Shown piece after piece: positions 1 through 9,334 of a stretch of DNA of 64,000 nt. Each line of letters begins with the position of its first letter. Position 1 is the stretch's first letter. The stretch covers positions 1 to 64,000 of the forward strand of contig JBCDFR010000005.1 of the NCBI GenBank assembly GCA_039177505.1. Reading direction: 5' to 3'. The notes under the pieces are model-generated. The model was given only the letters and a program-made list of their open reading frames with translations. It was not told the DNA's origin and searched no databases. Position numbers and translations under genes: made by a program. The DNA comes from JABSQH01 sp039177505 (GTDB lineage Bacteria; Actinomycetota; Acidimicrobiia; Acidimicrobiales; Ilumatobacteraceae).

Positions 1-238
1 GCGCCCAGAGACGACGGAGTGGTCCAGGCCGCTTGTAGAGCGGAGTTGTCGTCTCAGCGACGCCGATCGGCGCCCAGTCGCGTCCCACCGTGCGGCGAAC
101 CGTTGTCGGAACTCCTTGGCCCGCGCGTGGTGATCGGACCGTGGCTCTGGCATTCTTGCGCCATCCCGCGAACACCAAGGCGACGATCGCCAGCCCGAGC
201 ATCCACGCGGCATACGTAGTGAGTTCAGTGACCGACAC
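1..238 (-). CDS. Partial hypothetical membrane-anchored protein (left edge)
   Basis: An uninterrupted minus-strand frame runs from a GTG at 238 to the window edge, about 79 codons. It has a hydrophobic segment near residues 13-26 (MLGLAIVALVFAGW) followed by a basic, proline-containing stretch, so it reads like a single-pass N-terminally anchored protein. An internal ATG at 202 is an alternative start and would remove the overlap with the divergent PDZ-Lon gene. In mycobacteria the PDZ-Lon/UPF0182 pair also has a divergent neighbour, but this fragment is too short to identify. No function is assigned. The open frame and sensible membrane segment support a real gene; the start is uncertain. 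Confidence 0.4.
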   Translation of the reverse strand, partial: MSVTELTTYAAWMLGLAIVALVFAGWRKNARATVRSPRAGQGVPTTVRRTVGRDWAPIGVAETTTPLYKRPGPLRRLWA

Positions 239-1463
239 GACAACAACGAGCGTACCGCCGACGATCATGGCGGCGCCGCCGCCGCCGCCCGTCGCGCCGC
301 GCACCCGATGGTGGACGATGGTGATCGTGGGCGCCGCGATCGTGCTGCTCATTGCGATCGCTGTGGCGTCGCTGGTGCCCTCCAGCACAGTCGGCTCGAA
401 GCCGAACGCCAGAACCGGCGTCGAGGAGCCGACGCCGTACGCACTGGTTCCGGCGTCAGCTGAGCCAGTGAACGATCGCGTCGTGTTCGGCGACGTACCC
501 GACGATGTCGAACGCTTCGACACCGAGAGCTCGTTCTACTTCGTCACCGTCACCGCCCCGGCGCAGTCGGCGCTGTCGTGGATCGCCGGGCGCAACGACC
601 CGGCGGTCAACTTCCTCACCGAGGAGGACAAGTTCGGGTCGCGGACGCCGACGCAGCGGCGCGAGATCAATCTGCAGGCGATGCGCACCGCCGAGCAGGA
701 GGCGCAGTTCCTCGCGCTCACCACGCTCGGCTACGACGCCGAGATCGTTCCCGGCGAGGTGATCGTGCAAGAGGTGTTGTGCCTCGAGGTCGCCGACGAC
801 GGCACGTGCGCAGTGTTTCCGCCGTCGGCGGAGTTCATCGAAGCCGCCGACACCGTTCTCGAGGCCGACGGCGTGGCGCTCGAGTCCGTTGCCGACCTGT
901 CAGCGGTACTGGGCGACAAGCAGCCGGGCGACACCGTCGAATTGTTGATCGACCGTCCCGAGGTCGGTGAGCTGTCGGTCGAGGTCGAGTTGACCGCGTC
1001 CCCTGAGGACCCCGAGCGCACCATCGTCGGGTTCCGACCCTTCGACACTCAAGTCGTCACGCTCCCCTTCGAGGTTGACATCGAGACTAATCAGATCGGT
1101 GGCCCATCAGCCGGCCTGGCCTTCACGCTCGCCCTGATCGACGAGCTGTCGCCTGGCGACCTCACCGGTGGTCAGAACATCGCCGTCACCGGCACCGTCG
1201 ACCTCGAGGGCAACGTCGGGCCCATCGGTGGGCTGGCCCAGAAGGTGTCGGCCGTTCACCAGAACGGCGTCGACGTCTTCCTCGTCCCGGCGTCGCAACC
1301 CGAACTGCAACCGCCCGCGCCCGGTGAGCCAGACGAGCGTCAACGCCTCGACGACGCGGGCAAGGGCGAGGTCCAGATCATCCCGGTGGCGACGCTCGAC
1401 GAAGCGCTCGCTGCTCTGGTCGAACTCGGCGGCGACCCGGTGGTGCCGATCGGCGCCCGCTAG
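219..1463 (+). CDS. PDZ and Lon-type (S16) protease domain protein, YlbL family
   Basis: Membrane-anchored serine protease candidate of about 414 aa. Numbered from the GTG at 219 there is a Pro-rich N-terminus, one transmembrane helix at about residues 32-52, an extracytoplasmic region, a PDZ-like stretch near 208-275, and a C-terminal Lon proteolytic domain. The catalytic Ser lies in GGPSAG (about Ser297) and the Lys in GLAQKVSAV (about Lys342), the Ser-Lys dyad of S16 peptidases. There is no AAA domain, as expected for YlbL proteins and unlike true Lon. Start is uncertain: GTG at 219 or 228 or ATG at 267 all precede the membrane helix. It is followed by the DivIVA and UPF0182 genes; mycobacteria keep the PDZ-Lon and UPF0182 genes adjacent. 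Confidence 0.88.
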   Translation: MSSVTDTTTTSVPPTIMAAPPPPPVAPRTRWWTMVIVGAAIVLLIAIAVASLVPSSTVGSKPNARTGVEEPTPYALVPASAEPVNDRVVFGDVPDDVERFDTESSFYFVTVTAPAQSALSWIAGRNDPAVNFLTEEDKFGSRTPTQRREINLQAMRTAEQEAQFLALTTLGYDAEIVPGEVIVQEVLCLEVADDGTCAVFPPSAEFIEAADTVLEADGVALESVADLSAVLGDKQPGDTVELLIDRPEVGELSVEVELTASPEDPERTIVGFRPFDTQVVTLPFEVDIETNQIGGPSAGLAFTLALIDELSPGDLTGGQNIAVTGTVDLEGNVGPIGGLAQKVSAVHQNGVDVFLVPASQPELQPPAPGEPDERQRLDDAGKGEVQIIPVATLDEALAALVELGGDPVVPIGAR

Positions 1464-1532
1464 TTCTCGCCTGATCACCGGCTGATTGCCACGATCGTCC
1501 GCTCCGGGCTGCGTAGCGTGGAGGCCATGGCC

Positions 1533-3440
1533 ATGTCGTATTCGCGCCCCGATCCCGCATCGCCGGCCGCGATCGCCGATGCGGCCTTCGCCACGGGTCG
1601 GCGAGGTTTCGATCAGACCGAGGTGCGCGAGTTCCTGCGGATGGTCGCAGCCGAGCTTGGCCGAATGCAAGAGCGTGAGCGATTCCTCGAACGCGAGCTC
1701 CGCCAGGCTCAGAGCAACCCGGACCTCGAGCGGATGCAGCTCGACGACCAAACGCTGACCCGCCTGCTCGGCGAGGAGACCGTCCGGGTACTGGCCGCGG
1801 CGCGCGAGAGCTCGTCGGAGATTCGGGCCAAGGCCGAAGCGAGTGCCGCCCAGCTTCTGGCAGAAGCCGCCGAGGAAGCCGCGCGCCTACGCCAGGAAGC
1901 CGACGTCGAGGCGGCGCGGCGGCGCTCCGATGCGGCCTCCGACGCCGAGGCCGAACTCTCGATGGCCAAACAGCAAGGCCGTGAGATGGTCAACGAGGCA
2001 CGGGCGTACCGCGAGCGAGTGCTCAGCGAGTTGGCGCGTCGACGCGAGCTGGCGCGCGAGCAGATCGAGCAATTGCTGCATGGTCGCGACCGGTTGATGC
2101 AGAGTTTCGAACGGGCTCGCCTGGCGGCAGTCGATGTCGTTGCCGAACTGGAGCCGCTCGGTCCACCCGACGAGTACGTCGACCTCACGCCGACCACTGG
2201 TCCGGTGCCATTGACAGTGCCGGCCAGCCGCCAGCCCGACTCCGCGTCGGCGCATCGCGTGTCGCCCGCCGAGTCGGGCGAGTCCGGTGACGCCACCGCG
2301 GAGTTGCCGACGACCGACGGGGCGACAAGTGGTGCACCCGTCGACGACGACCCAGCAGAGGCAGTAGTACCGAGCAATTCCGAATCCGACGACGATGCCG
2401 GTGGTGCGTCGGTGCTCGACAGCGACGGTGACCGCGCGGAAGCTGTCGATGCAGACGGCGCTGACGCGGTCGAGGCCGTCGATGAATCCAGTGCATCTGA
2501 TGAATCCAGTGCAACCGTCGTCGACGAGTCGGCCAGGATCGACGACAGTTCCGCGGCTGGGTCGGAGACCACCGATCATGCGGGTGCGAATGCGGGGGAT
2601 ACCGACGGCGACAACGAGGGCGACGACGACGTCGTGGTCGATCTGTTCGCGAGGCTGCGGGCCGAGACGACCGACGAGTCATCAGACGGCGACGCCGACA
2701 GCGAGACGGTCAGCGACGCGGGCGAAGCATCTGTCGCTGCCCAAGACGCCGACGAGGCATCCGACGAAGTCATCGTCGACGAGGCGCCGCCGAGCGCGTT
2801 CGCTGTTCGTGATGCCGCGATCACCCCGCTGATCGTCTCCGCCGGGCGATCGCTTAAGCGGGCGTTGGCAGACGAACAAAACGATGCGCTCGATGCGTTG
2901 CGTCGAGGTGGCGCCGAATTGTCGGCCGCCGACGTGTTCCCCGACGGCGAAGCCGACGATGCCCTGGCGGTCGCGCTCGCCGATCCCATCACTGCCGCGG
3001 CGCGCGCAGGGGCTGCGTTCGTCTCCGGCGACGACGCTGATGCACCCGCCAGCGCCGTCGATGCGGCCGACAAGGTATTGCGCACAGCAATCATCGCGCC
3101 GCTGCGCGAGCGGATCGAGCGGGCTGTGACCGACGCCGACGGCGATGCCCGAGCGCTCACCGCGGCCGTGCGCGCCCTGTATCGCGAGTGGAAGACCCAA
3201 CACATCGACGAGCACCTCGACGACGTGCTGTGTACCGCCTACGGATACGGCCTCGCGGCTGCGCTGCCGGACGGTACTCCGGTGGCGTGGACCACCGATC
3301 CGGATCATCCCGGTACCGCCGACTGCGACGACAACGCCCTCGCCGGGGCCGTTGCGCTCGGTGACGCGTTCCCGACCGGCGATCGCATGGCGCCAAGTCA
3401 CCGCGGCTGCCGATGTCTCTTGCTCCCGACTGACGGATAA
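1533..3440 (+). CDS. DivIVA-domain coiled-coil protein with acidic linker and Cys/His C-terminal domain
   Basis: About 635 aa from the ATG at 1533, chosen because GGAGG lies 8 nt upstream; ATG 1527 and GTG 1518 are alternatives. Residues about 15-45 carry a DivIVA-type N-terminus (TGRRGFDQTEVREFLR), which in the family binds curved or polar membrane, followed by a long Ala/Glu/Arg coiled coil to about 210. A low-complexity Asp/Ser/Glu-rich linker spans about 235-420 and includes an 18-bp DNA repeat (DESSA units). The last 200 residues are helical and end with W-T-T-D, D-C-D-D-N, F-P-T-G and P-S-H-R-G-C-R-C, a spacing like the end of Mu gpF-type phage head proteins. Role inferred: cell-pole or septum scaffold. 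The tail has no obvious explanation. Confidence 0.8.
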   Translation: MSYSRPDPASPAAIADAAFATGRRGFDQTEVREFLRMVAAELGRMQERERFLERELRQAQSNPDLERMQLDDQTLTRLLGEETVRVLAAARESSSEIRAKAEASAAQLLAEAAEEAARLRQEADVEAARRRSDAASDAEAELSMAKQQGREMVNEARAYRERVLSELARRRELAREQIEQLLHGRDRLMQSFERARLAAVDVVAELEPLGPPDEYVDLTPTTGPVPLTVPASRQPDSASAHRVSPAESGESGDATAELPTTDGATSGAPVDDDPAEAVVPSNSESDDDAGGASVLDSDGDRAEAVDADGADAVEAVDESSASDESSATVVDESARIDDSSAAGSETTDHAGANAGDTDGDNEGDDDVVVDLFARLRAETTDESSDGDADSETVSDAGEASVAAQDADEASDEVIVDEAPPSAFAVRDAAITPLIVSAGRSLKRALADEQNDALDALRRGGAELSAADVFPDGEADDALAVALADPITAAARAGAAFVSGDDADAPASAVDAADKVLRTAIIAPLRERIERAVTDADGDARALTAAVRALYREWKTQHIDEHLDDVLCTAYGYGLAAALPDGTPVAWTTDPDHPGTADCDDNALAGAVALGDAFPTGDRMAPSHRGCRCLLLPTDG

Positions 3441-3452
3441 CGTCAAGCGCCA

Positions 3453-6440
3453 ATGGCGCGAACCACGGACCTGCCGGTCGATCGCCCCCGTCGCCGAATC
3501 AGCGCTCGCGGTGCTCTCATCGCACTTGGAGCGTTGTTCTTGTTCATCGTTGTGTTCGGGCGGGCGATCGCTCGCTTCTACATCGACCTGTTGTGGCATC
3601 AGGCCCTCGGTCGCAGCGATGTGTTCTGGGGTGTGATCACGGCGCAGGTCACGTTGTTCGTTGCGTTCTTCGCGTTGTTCCTGCTGATCGCAGGGCTGAA
3701 CCTGTTCATCGCCGATCGGGCCGCTCCGACGTCGTTCCCGGCGAACGTGCACCCGTACGTCGAACGTTTCCACGAGCTGTTCGGCAAACGCCTGCGGCTG
3801 CTGCGCTATGGCGTCGCGGCGTTGTTCGCCGTGCTGCTCGCGCTACCGGCGATCTCCCAATGGGAGAGCTGGCTGCTGTTCCGCAACTCCCGTGAGTTCG
3901 GGATCTCCGACGACCAGTTCGGCGCCGACGTCGGGTTCTACGTGTTCCAGCTGCCGTTCCTGTCGTTCGTACTGAACTGGCTCTTCGCTGCGGTGATCGT
4001 GGCGCTACTGCTCACCGCGGCAGCACACATCTTGAACGGCGGCGTCGTGTTCGTGTCGCCGGTCCCTGCCGTCCGCCAAGCGACCAAGGCGCACGTCGCG
4101 ATCCTGCTCGCCGTGCTGGCGGTGCTCAAGGCCGGCGACTACTGGCTCGATCGTTACGACCTCACCAACTCCAACCGCGGGATCGTGCAAGGCGCGACCT
4201 ACTCGGTGGTCAATGCGCAGTTGCCGGCGCTGATGTTGTTGATCCTGATCGCGTTGCTGACCGCCGGTTTGTACCTGTCGGTCGTGCGCACCGGATCGTT
4301 CCGTCTGCCACTGGTGGCGAGCGCGCTCTGGCTCGTCGTGGCGATCGTCGGCGGCGTTATCTACCCGGCCGTCGTGCAGTCGCTCGTGGTCAACCCGAAC
4401 CAGCAGGTTCGTGAAGAGCCGTTCATCGAACGCAACGTGATCGCCACCCGTCAGGCCCTTGGGCTGACCGACGTCGAGGTGCGTTCGATCGACTTCCAAT
4501 CGATCTCGGCGAGTGATGTCGAAGCTGATCTGCAGCCGCTCGAGAACGTGCGATTGCTCAATCCCACCGAGATGCGCGAGCGGTTCCTCGTCGATCGTGG
4601 TCGCGACGCAGGTCTCACCATCCAAGATCTCGACGTCGACCGCTACGTACTCGACGACGAGCGCCAGCAGGTGTTGATCGCGGCGCGTGAGCTCGACCTC
4701 GACGGCGTCACCAACCGCAGCTGGCAGGGCATCCATCTGATCAACACCCGCGGCTGCGGACTGGTCATGGCCCCGTCGGGCAAGGTGCTCGAGAATCAGC
4801 GGCCCGATTATCGAACCGTCGACCTCGAGCGTCCCGAGCTGTACTTCAGCCCCACGCTCAGCGGGTATGCGATCGCCAACAGCGAGTCGAGCGAGCGTGT
4901 GTGCGACGAGCCGCACCAATACGAGGGCACCAGCGGCGTACAGATGAGCTCGTTCCTCCGACGCGGGGCATTCGCACTTGCGTTCCTCGACTACAACGTT
5001 TTGGCGTCGGGGGCGATCACCCAAGACAGTCAAATGTTGTGGGTGCGCGGTATCAACGACCGGTTGGGCAAGCTGGCGCCCTTCCTCTCCTACGACGCCG
5101 ACCCGTATCCGGTGGCGATCGACGGGCAGGCGGTGTGGGTCGTCGACGCTTACACCACCACGAGTCGCTACCCCTACGGGCAGCAGATCGGCGACGTGCA
5201 GCGTTCGCCGCGCTCGGGGTTGTCCGACGACGACAACTACGTGCGCAACAGCGTCAAGGCGGTCGTCGATGCGTACACCGGTGACGTCACGTTCTACGTG
5301 GTCGACGACGAAGACCCGATCCTGTCGGCGTGGCGCGGGGCGTTCCCCGACCTGTTCACGCCGATCGACGAGATGCCTGACGAGTTGCGCGAGCACCTTC
5401 GGTATCCCGAGGATCTGTTCCGCATCCAGACCGACGTGTACTCCAAGTACCGCCTCGCTCCGGAGTTGTTCTTCCAGCGCGACGGCAACGCCTGGTCGGT
5501 GGCGCAAGCGCCCGGCGCGCAGCCGAACCAGGCCGGCACCACGGCAGGACTGGCGCCCACCGCCGAGGCTGCGAGCACGGCTGCGGAGAACACGTTCGCC
5601 ACCGAGTCCGACGTCGCCCGCTTCGTCCCGTACTACACGATGTTCAACACCGCTGCAGACGCGCTCGAAGACGCTGCGGAGGCGGTGGCTGACGAGTTCG
5701 TGATCTTCCGGCCGTTCGTTCCGTTCTCTACCGGTGACGAACGCACCGAGCTACGGGCCTACATGACGGCGTCGAGCGACCCCGAGACCTACGGCGAGCT
5801 GATCACGTACATCGTCGAAGACAACAACGGTGAGTTGCCCGACGGACCGCTACGCGTCGCGAGCAACGCCGAATCGACCGAGGAGATCTCGCGTCGCATC
5901 TCCCTCGACAACGTGGGCGACGGCGGCACGCAGGTGCGCTTCGGCACGATGCAGGTCGTTCCGGTGTCGGGTGGTCTGATCTACGTTCGCCCGTACTACG
6001 TGTCGGTGCCGCAGAACTCAGCCGACGTCAGCGAGGTCACCGAGTTCCGGGAGGTCATCGTGACCTACGACGACCAATCGGTGATCGCACCAACGGTCAG
6101 CGCGGCGCTCGAAGAACTGTTCCCCGGATTCGATGGCGAGCTGGACGAGGTGGTCGACGAACCCGCCGAGCCGACCGACGGGACCGACATCGACACCGAC
6201 GCAGACACCGGCACAGATACCGACACCGGTACAGATACCGACACCGGTACAGATACCGACACCGACACGACGATCCCGATCGACTCCGACGATCCGTTCG
6301 ATCAGCTCGCGCGAGCCGACCAACTGTTCATCGAAGCCGACGAGGCGTTGGCGTCCGGCGACCTCGGCGAGTACCAGAGCCTGATCGAGGAAGCCCGCGA
6401 GCTGATTCGTCAGGCAGTGCTGACCCTCGAGTCCGGCTGA
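3453..6440 (+). CDS. UPF0182 family large membrane protein
   Basis: 995 aa; the ATG lies 12 nt after the DivIVA stop, so the two are probably co-transcribed. About seven transmembrane helices occupy residues 18-320, including the family features FRNSREFG, FGADVGFYVFQLPF and GATYSVVNAQLPAL. A large extracytoplasmic domain follows to about 900, then an Asp/Thr-only repeat and a short helical C-terminus of the kind seen in actinobacterial members. Molecular function is unknown for the family. Size and motifs fit the family well and there is no truncation. Confidence 0.93.
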   Translation: MARTTDLPVDRPRRRISARGALIALGALFLFIVVFGRAIARFYIDLLWHQALGRSDVFWGVITAQVTLFVAFFALFLLIAGLNLFIADRAAPTSFPANVHPYVERFHELFGKRLRLLRYGVAALFAVLLALPAISQWESWLLFRNSREFGISDDQFGADVGFYVFQLPFLSFVLNWLFAAVIVALLLTAAAHILNGGVVFVSPVPAVRQATKAHVAILLAVLAVLKAGDYWLDRYDLTNSNRGIVQGATYSVVNAQLPALMLLILIALLTAGLYLSVVRTGSFRLPLVASALWLVVAIVGGVIYPAVVQSLVVNPNQQVREEPFIERNVIATRQALGLTDVEVRSIDFQSISASDVEADLQPLENVRLLNPTEMRERFLVDRGRDAGLTIQDLDVDRYVLDDERQQVLIAARELDLDGVTNRSWQGIHLINTRGCGLVMAPSGKVLENQRPDYRTVDLERPELYFSPTLSGYAIANSESSERVCDEPHQYEGTSGVQMSSFLRRGAFALAFLDYNVLASGAITQDSQMLWVRGINDRLGKLAPFLSYDADPYPVAIDGQAVWVVDAYTTTSRYPYGQQIGDVQRSPRSGLSDDDNYVRNSVKAVVDAYTGDVTFYVVDDEDPILSAWRGAFPDLFTPIDEMPDELREHLRYPEDLFRIQTDVYSKYRLAPELFFQRDGNAWSVAQAPGAQPNQAGTTAGLAPTAEAASTAAENTFATESDVARFVPYYTMFNTAADALEDAAEAVADEFVIFRPFVPFSTGDERTELRAYMTASSDPETYGELITYIVEDNNGELPDGPLRVASNAESTEEISRRISLDNVGDGGTQVRFGTMQVVPVSGGLIYVRPYYVSVPQNSADVSEVTEFREVIVTYDDQSVIAPTVSAALEELFPGFDGELDEVVDEPAEPTDGTDIDTDADTGTDTDTGTDTDTGTDTDTDTTIPIDSDDPFDQLARADQLFIEADEALASGDLGEYQSLIEEARELIRQAVLTLESG
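6204..6257 (+). repeat. 18-bp tandem repeat coding a Thr-Asp linker
   Basis: Three consecutive copies of an 18-bp unit (GACACCGGTACAGATACC, one base different in the first copy) sit inside the UPF0182 gene. They encode the alternating Asp/Thr/Gly linker before the C-terminal helix. This looks like replication-slippage expansion in an unstructured linker. Confidence 0.9.
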
Positions 6441-6448
6441 GGTCGCGG

Positions 6449-6910
6449 TCAGCGCCCACGCGTGGCGCGGTCGGCGATCTCCGCCAAGTCGGCGCGGAAC
6501 TGCATCTCGTAGCGAGCCTGCTCAGCGGCGAGCGCCTCGGTGGTCTGTCGGATGGCTGCGACCGCCGTGTCGAGACGTGTCCCGAACTCGTTGGCATCGT
6601 TGGTGTCGGTGGCATCGATCTCACTGGCCAGTTCGTCGAGCTGATTGGTCAGTTCCTGAGCGATCGACGTCACGCGCGCGTCGAGCGCGTCGAGGCGATC
6701 GACGACATGGGCGAGCTGGCTGCGATCGTACGAGGTTGCGCCGAGCGGTGGTGCGGGCAGCGGCGTAGACGGAGGCCCCGGCTCGTCGGGCTCTGGTTGG
6801 CTCTCCTGCGCACTGACCACGAGCGCCTCGAGTTCGTCGATGCGGGCGCGCAGCGCAACGACCTCGTCAGCGGTGACTCCCTCTTTGTCGTTGCGTCGAA
6901 ACCAACCCAT
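6449..6910 (-). CDS. Small coiled-coil hypothetical protein
   Basis: 153 aa from ATG at 6910 (MGWFRRNDKEGV). No signal peptide or membrane helix. A Pro-rich linker around residues 40-58 separates a short N-terminal helix, with heptads starting at the DEVVALRARIDELEAL segment, from a long amphipathic helix to the C-terminus (VVDRLDALDARVTSI and onward). This is a coiled-coil architecture with no enzymatic motif. The gene converges on UPF0182 with an 8-nt gap and is divergent from trpB (47 nt between starts). Longer in-frame upstream extension would overlap trpB and is Arg-rich, so it is not used. Function unknown. Confidence 0.72.
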   Translation of the reverse strand: MGWFRRNDKEGVTADEVVALRARIDELEALVVSAQESQPEPDEPGPPSTPLPAPPLGATSYDRSQLAHVVDRLDALDARVTSIAQELTNQLDELASEIDATDTNDANEFGTRLDTAVAAIRQTTEALAAEQARYEMQFRADLAEIADRATRGR

Positions 6911-6957
6911 GGCTGTACGGCCCTCGACGAACCGTACCTGACTACCATCGGCTCTCA

Positions 6958-8325
6958 ATGGCTGCCGACGTTCCGCACAAGATCTACCTCGACGAGTCGG
7001 AGATGCCGACACGTTGGTACAACCTCGTCGCCGACCTTCCCGAGCCGCCGCCGCCGCCGCTGCATCCGGGCACCCACGAGCCCGCCGGACCCGACGACTT
7101 CGCACCGCTGTTCCCCATGGCGCTGATCGAACAGGAGGTGAGCGCCGAGCGTTTCATCGACATCCCCGGTGGGGTCCTCGACGTGTACCGCCTGTGGCGT
7201 CCGAGTCCATTGTTCCGCGCCCGCCGCCTGGAAGCGCTGCTCGATACACCGGCGCGCATCTATTACAAGTACGAAGGCGTGAGCCCGGCAGGCTCGCACA
7301 AACCGAACACGTCGGTGCCGCAGGCGTTCTACAACCACCAAGAAGGTGTTGCCAAGCTGACCACCGAGACCGGTGCCGGGCAATGGGGGAGTGCGTTGGC
7401 GTTCGCCACCGCGCAATACGGCATGGAGTGCGAGGTGTGGCAGGTCGCCGCGTCGTACCGCCAGAAGCCCTATCGCCGGACGATGATGGAGATCTGGGGA
7501 GCCACCGTGCACTCCAGCCCGTCGGACGTGACCGACTTCGGGCGCCAGCTCCTCGCGGAGAATCCCGATCATCCCGGCTCGCTCGGCATCGCCATCTCCG
7601 AAGCGGTCGCCGCCTGTGTCGCGGATCCAGCGGTGCGCTACGCGCTCGGTTCGGTGCTCAACCACGTGCTCATGCACCAGACGATCATCGGTGAAGAGGC
7701 GTTGCTGCAGCTAGCCAAGGTCGGCGAGACGCCGGACCTGCTGGTGGGATGCACCGGTGGTGGGTCGAACTTCGGCGGCTTGGCGTTTCCGTTCCTGCGC
7801 GAGAAGCTCGCCGGACGAATGGACCCGGTGATTCGTTGCGTTGAGCCGGCGGCGTGCCCGACGCTCACCAAGGGCGAGTACCGATACGACTTCGGCGACA
7901 CGGCCGGCATGACGCCGCTGATGAAGATGCACACGCTCGGCCATTCGTTCGTCCCCGAGCCGATCCATGCGGGTGGGCTGCGGTATCACGGCATGAGCCC
8001 GCTGGTATCACACATCTACGAGCTGGGGCTGGTCGAAGCGGTCTCCATCCAGCAGCGCGAGTGCTTCGCAGGGGCGCTGCAGTTCGCCCGCACCGAGGGC
8101 ATCGTCCCGGCGCCCGAGCCGACACACGCGATCGCCGCCGCTATTCGAGAGGCGCTCGCATGCAAGGAATCCGGCGAGGAGAAGGTCATCCTCACGGCGC
8201 TGTGCGGGCACGGGCATCTCGATCTGGCGGCGTACGAGAAGTACCTCAGCGACGAGATGGTCGACTTCGACCTCCCCGAGTCGGCGATCACCGATGCGAT
8301 GGCTTCGGTGCCGGTACTCGCCTAG
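6958..8325 (+). CDS. trpB: TrpB2-type tryptophan synthase beta chain
   Basis: 455 aa. The beta subunit joins indole and serine using PLP. The N-terminal region (PHKIYLDESEMPTRWYN, then a poly-Pro loop) is typical of the TrpB2 class rather than the classic TrpAB enzyme. The PLP lysine is in GSHKPNT (about Lys115) and the phosphate-binding Gly loop is GCTGGGSNFGG (about 264-274). No trpA or other trp gene is adjacent, which is usual for TrpB2 proteins; these may act as stand-alone serine deaminase or indole-salvage enzymes. It lies between two minus-strand genes and is probably monocistronic. Confidence 0.93.
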   Translation: MAADVPHKIYLDESEMPTRWYNLVADLPEPPPPPLHPGTHEPAGPDDFAPLFPMALIEQEVSAERFIDIPGGVLDVYRLWRPSPLFRARRLEALLDTPARIYYKYEGVSPAGSHKPNTSVPQAFYNHQEGVAKLTTETGAGQWGSALAFATAQYGMECEVWQVAASYRQKPYRRTMMEIWGATVHSSPSDVTDFGRQLLAENPDHPGSLGIAISEAVAACVADPAVRYALGSVLNHVLMHQTIIGEEALLQLAKVGETPDLLVGCTGGGSNFGGLAFPFLREKLAGRMDPVIRCVEPAACPTLTKGEYRYDFGDTAGMTPLMKMHTLGHSFVPEPIHAGGLRYHGMSPLVSHIYELGLVEAVSIQQRECFAGALQFARTEGIVPAPEPTHAIAAAIREALACKESGEEKVILTALCGHGHLDLAAYEKYLSDEMVDFDLPESAITDAMASVPVLA

Positions 8326-8345
8326 GGCGTTCTTTCGCAGGGCGG

Positions 8346-9245
8346 TCACCCCGTGGCTGGAGTCGGGCGATCGTGGATGAGGCCCACAAGCCCCGCGACC
8401 GCGACGAGCATCGCGGCGACCTGGAGCGTCGTGAGCGGCTCGTCCAACACGACCCACGCAGCCACGGCACCGCTGACGGGAGCCAATAGAGCGAGCGACG
8501 AGCTGATCCATACCGGGATCCGGCCGACCGACCACCACACGAGTCCGGTCCCCATGAAGCCGGGTACGACCACCAGAGCGAGGAGACCGAGCCAGTCGGT
8601 CGCGACCGGGAACGACAGATCCTGGCCGACGATCAAGGCGAGCACGGTCGCTACCGCAGCCGTCCATATGGACGTGGCTGCGAGGTAGTGAGTGGTCGAC
8701 AACTCTTGACGCGCTCGTTGTGATGTCAGGTACACGCCTGCGAAGGTGATCGCCGATCCGACCGCGAGCACGTTGCCGAATGCGGAGTTGATCCCCGCGA
8801 CCGGTTCTCCGAGGATCACGACGATGGTCGCCGCAAGCGCAATCGCACCCCACAGCGCGCTTCGTGCGCCGATGCGGTTGCCGAGTACCCGGGTGGCAAT
8901 GAGCGCCACGATGATCGGGTGTAGCGAGTTGAGGATGGTGGCATTGGCGACGCTCGTCTCGCGTGCCGCGGAGAAGAACAGCGACACGTTCAGCCCGATC
9001 AAACAGCCAGGAATCCACGTTGAGCGGATCGCGGATCGAGGGAGCGGATCGCCGCGGACAGCGTCGAACACGATGACGAGCACCGCAATGACCGCCCACC
9101 GGTAGGCGTTCATGGCTACGCCCCCGATCTCGAGGTTCTTGATCAGGACCGGACCGAGTCCCCACAACATGGCACCGATCGCCGACGCGAGGTAGCCGAG
9201 CTCGACATGCTTCGGCACGCCGACCGGGGTGGTCACAGCGGCCAC
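8346..9245 (-). CDS. EamA/DMT family permease
   Basis: 299 aa with about ten transmembrane helices in two homologous EamA halves (roughly residues 15-140 and 160-290). Each half begins with the family pattern of a helix with conserved Trp-Gly (AMLWGLGPVLIKN) and ends with a Glu-Pro (LDEPLTTLQ in the second half). The family exports metabolites or amino acids; the substrate cannot be read from sequence. Start ATG at 9245; divergent from the cyclase gene with about 90 nt between them. A second EamA gene lies at 11107-12072, similar in length and layout. Confidence 0.9.
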   Translation of the reverse strand: MAAVTTPVGVPKHVELGYLASAIGAMLWGLGPVLIKNLEIGGVAMNAYRWAVIAVLVIVFDAVRGDPLPRSAIRSTWIPGCLIGLNVSLFFSAARETSVANATILNSLHPIIVALIATRVLGNRIGARSALWGAIALAATIVVILGEPVAGINSAFGNVLAVGSAITFAGVYLTSQRARQELSTTHYLAATSIWTAAVATVLALIVGQDLSFPVATDWLGLLALVVVPGFMGTGLVWWSVGRIPVWISSSLALLAPVSGAVAAWVVLDEPLTTLQVAAMLVAVAGLVGLIHDRPTPATG

Positions 9246-9334
9246 TGCGGCGACAGTACCGGTCGCCGACCCACACCTGCTCGTTCACTGACAGGATGCA
9301 GCGGCCCGCTTGGTCTTGAACCTGCCAGCAAGCC

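Noticed and set aside
1533..3440. Prophage because of the MuF-like tail
   Set aside because: No other phage genes, integrase or att site are nearby; the motif is part of a chromosomal DivIVA protein.
2682..3773. Minus-strand ORF across the DivIVA/UPF0182 junction
   Set aside because: Low-complexity antisense of the acidic linker; no domain or SD.
4005..5507. Long minus-strand ORF antisense to UPF0182
   Set aside because: Composition is that of a high-GC antisense shadow (Arg/His/Asp-rich, no domain); UPF0182 on the plus strand is a firm family match.
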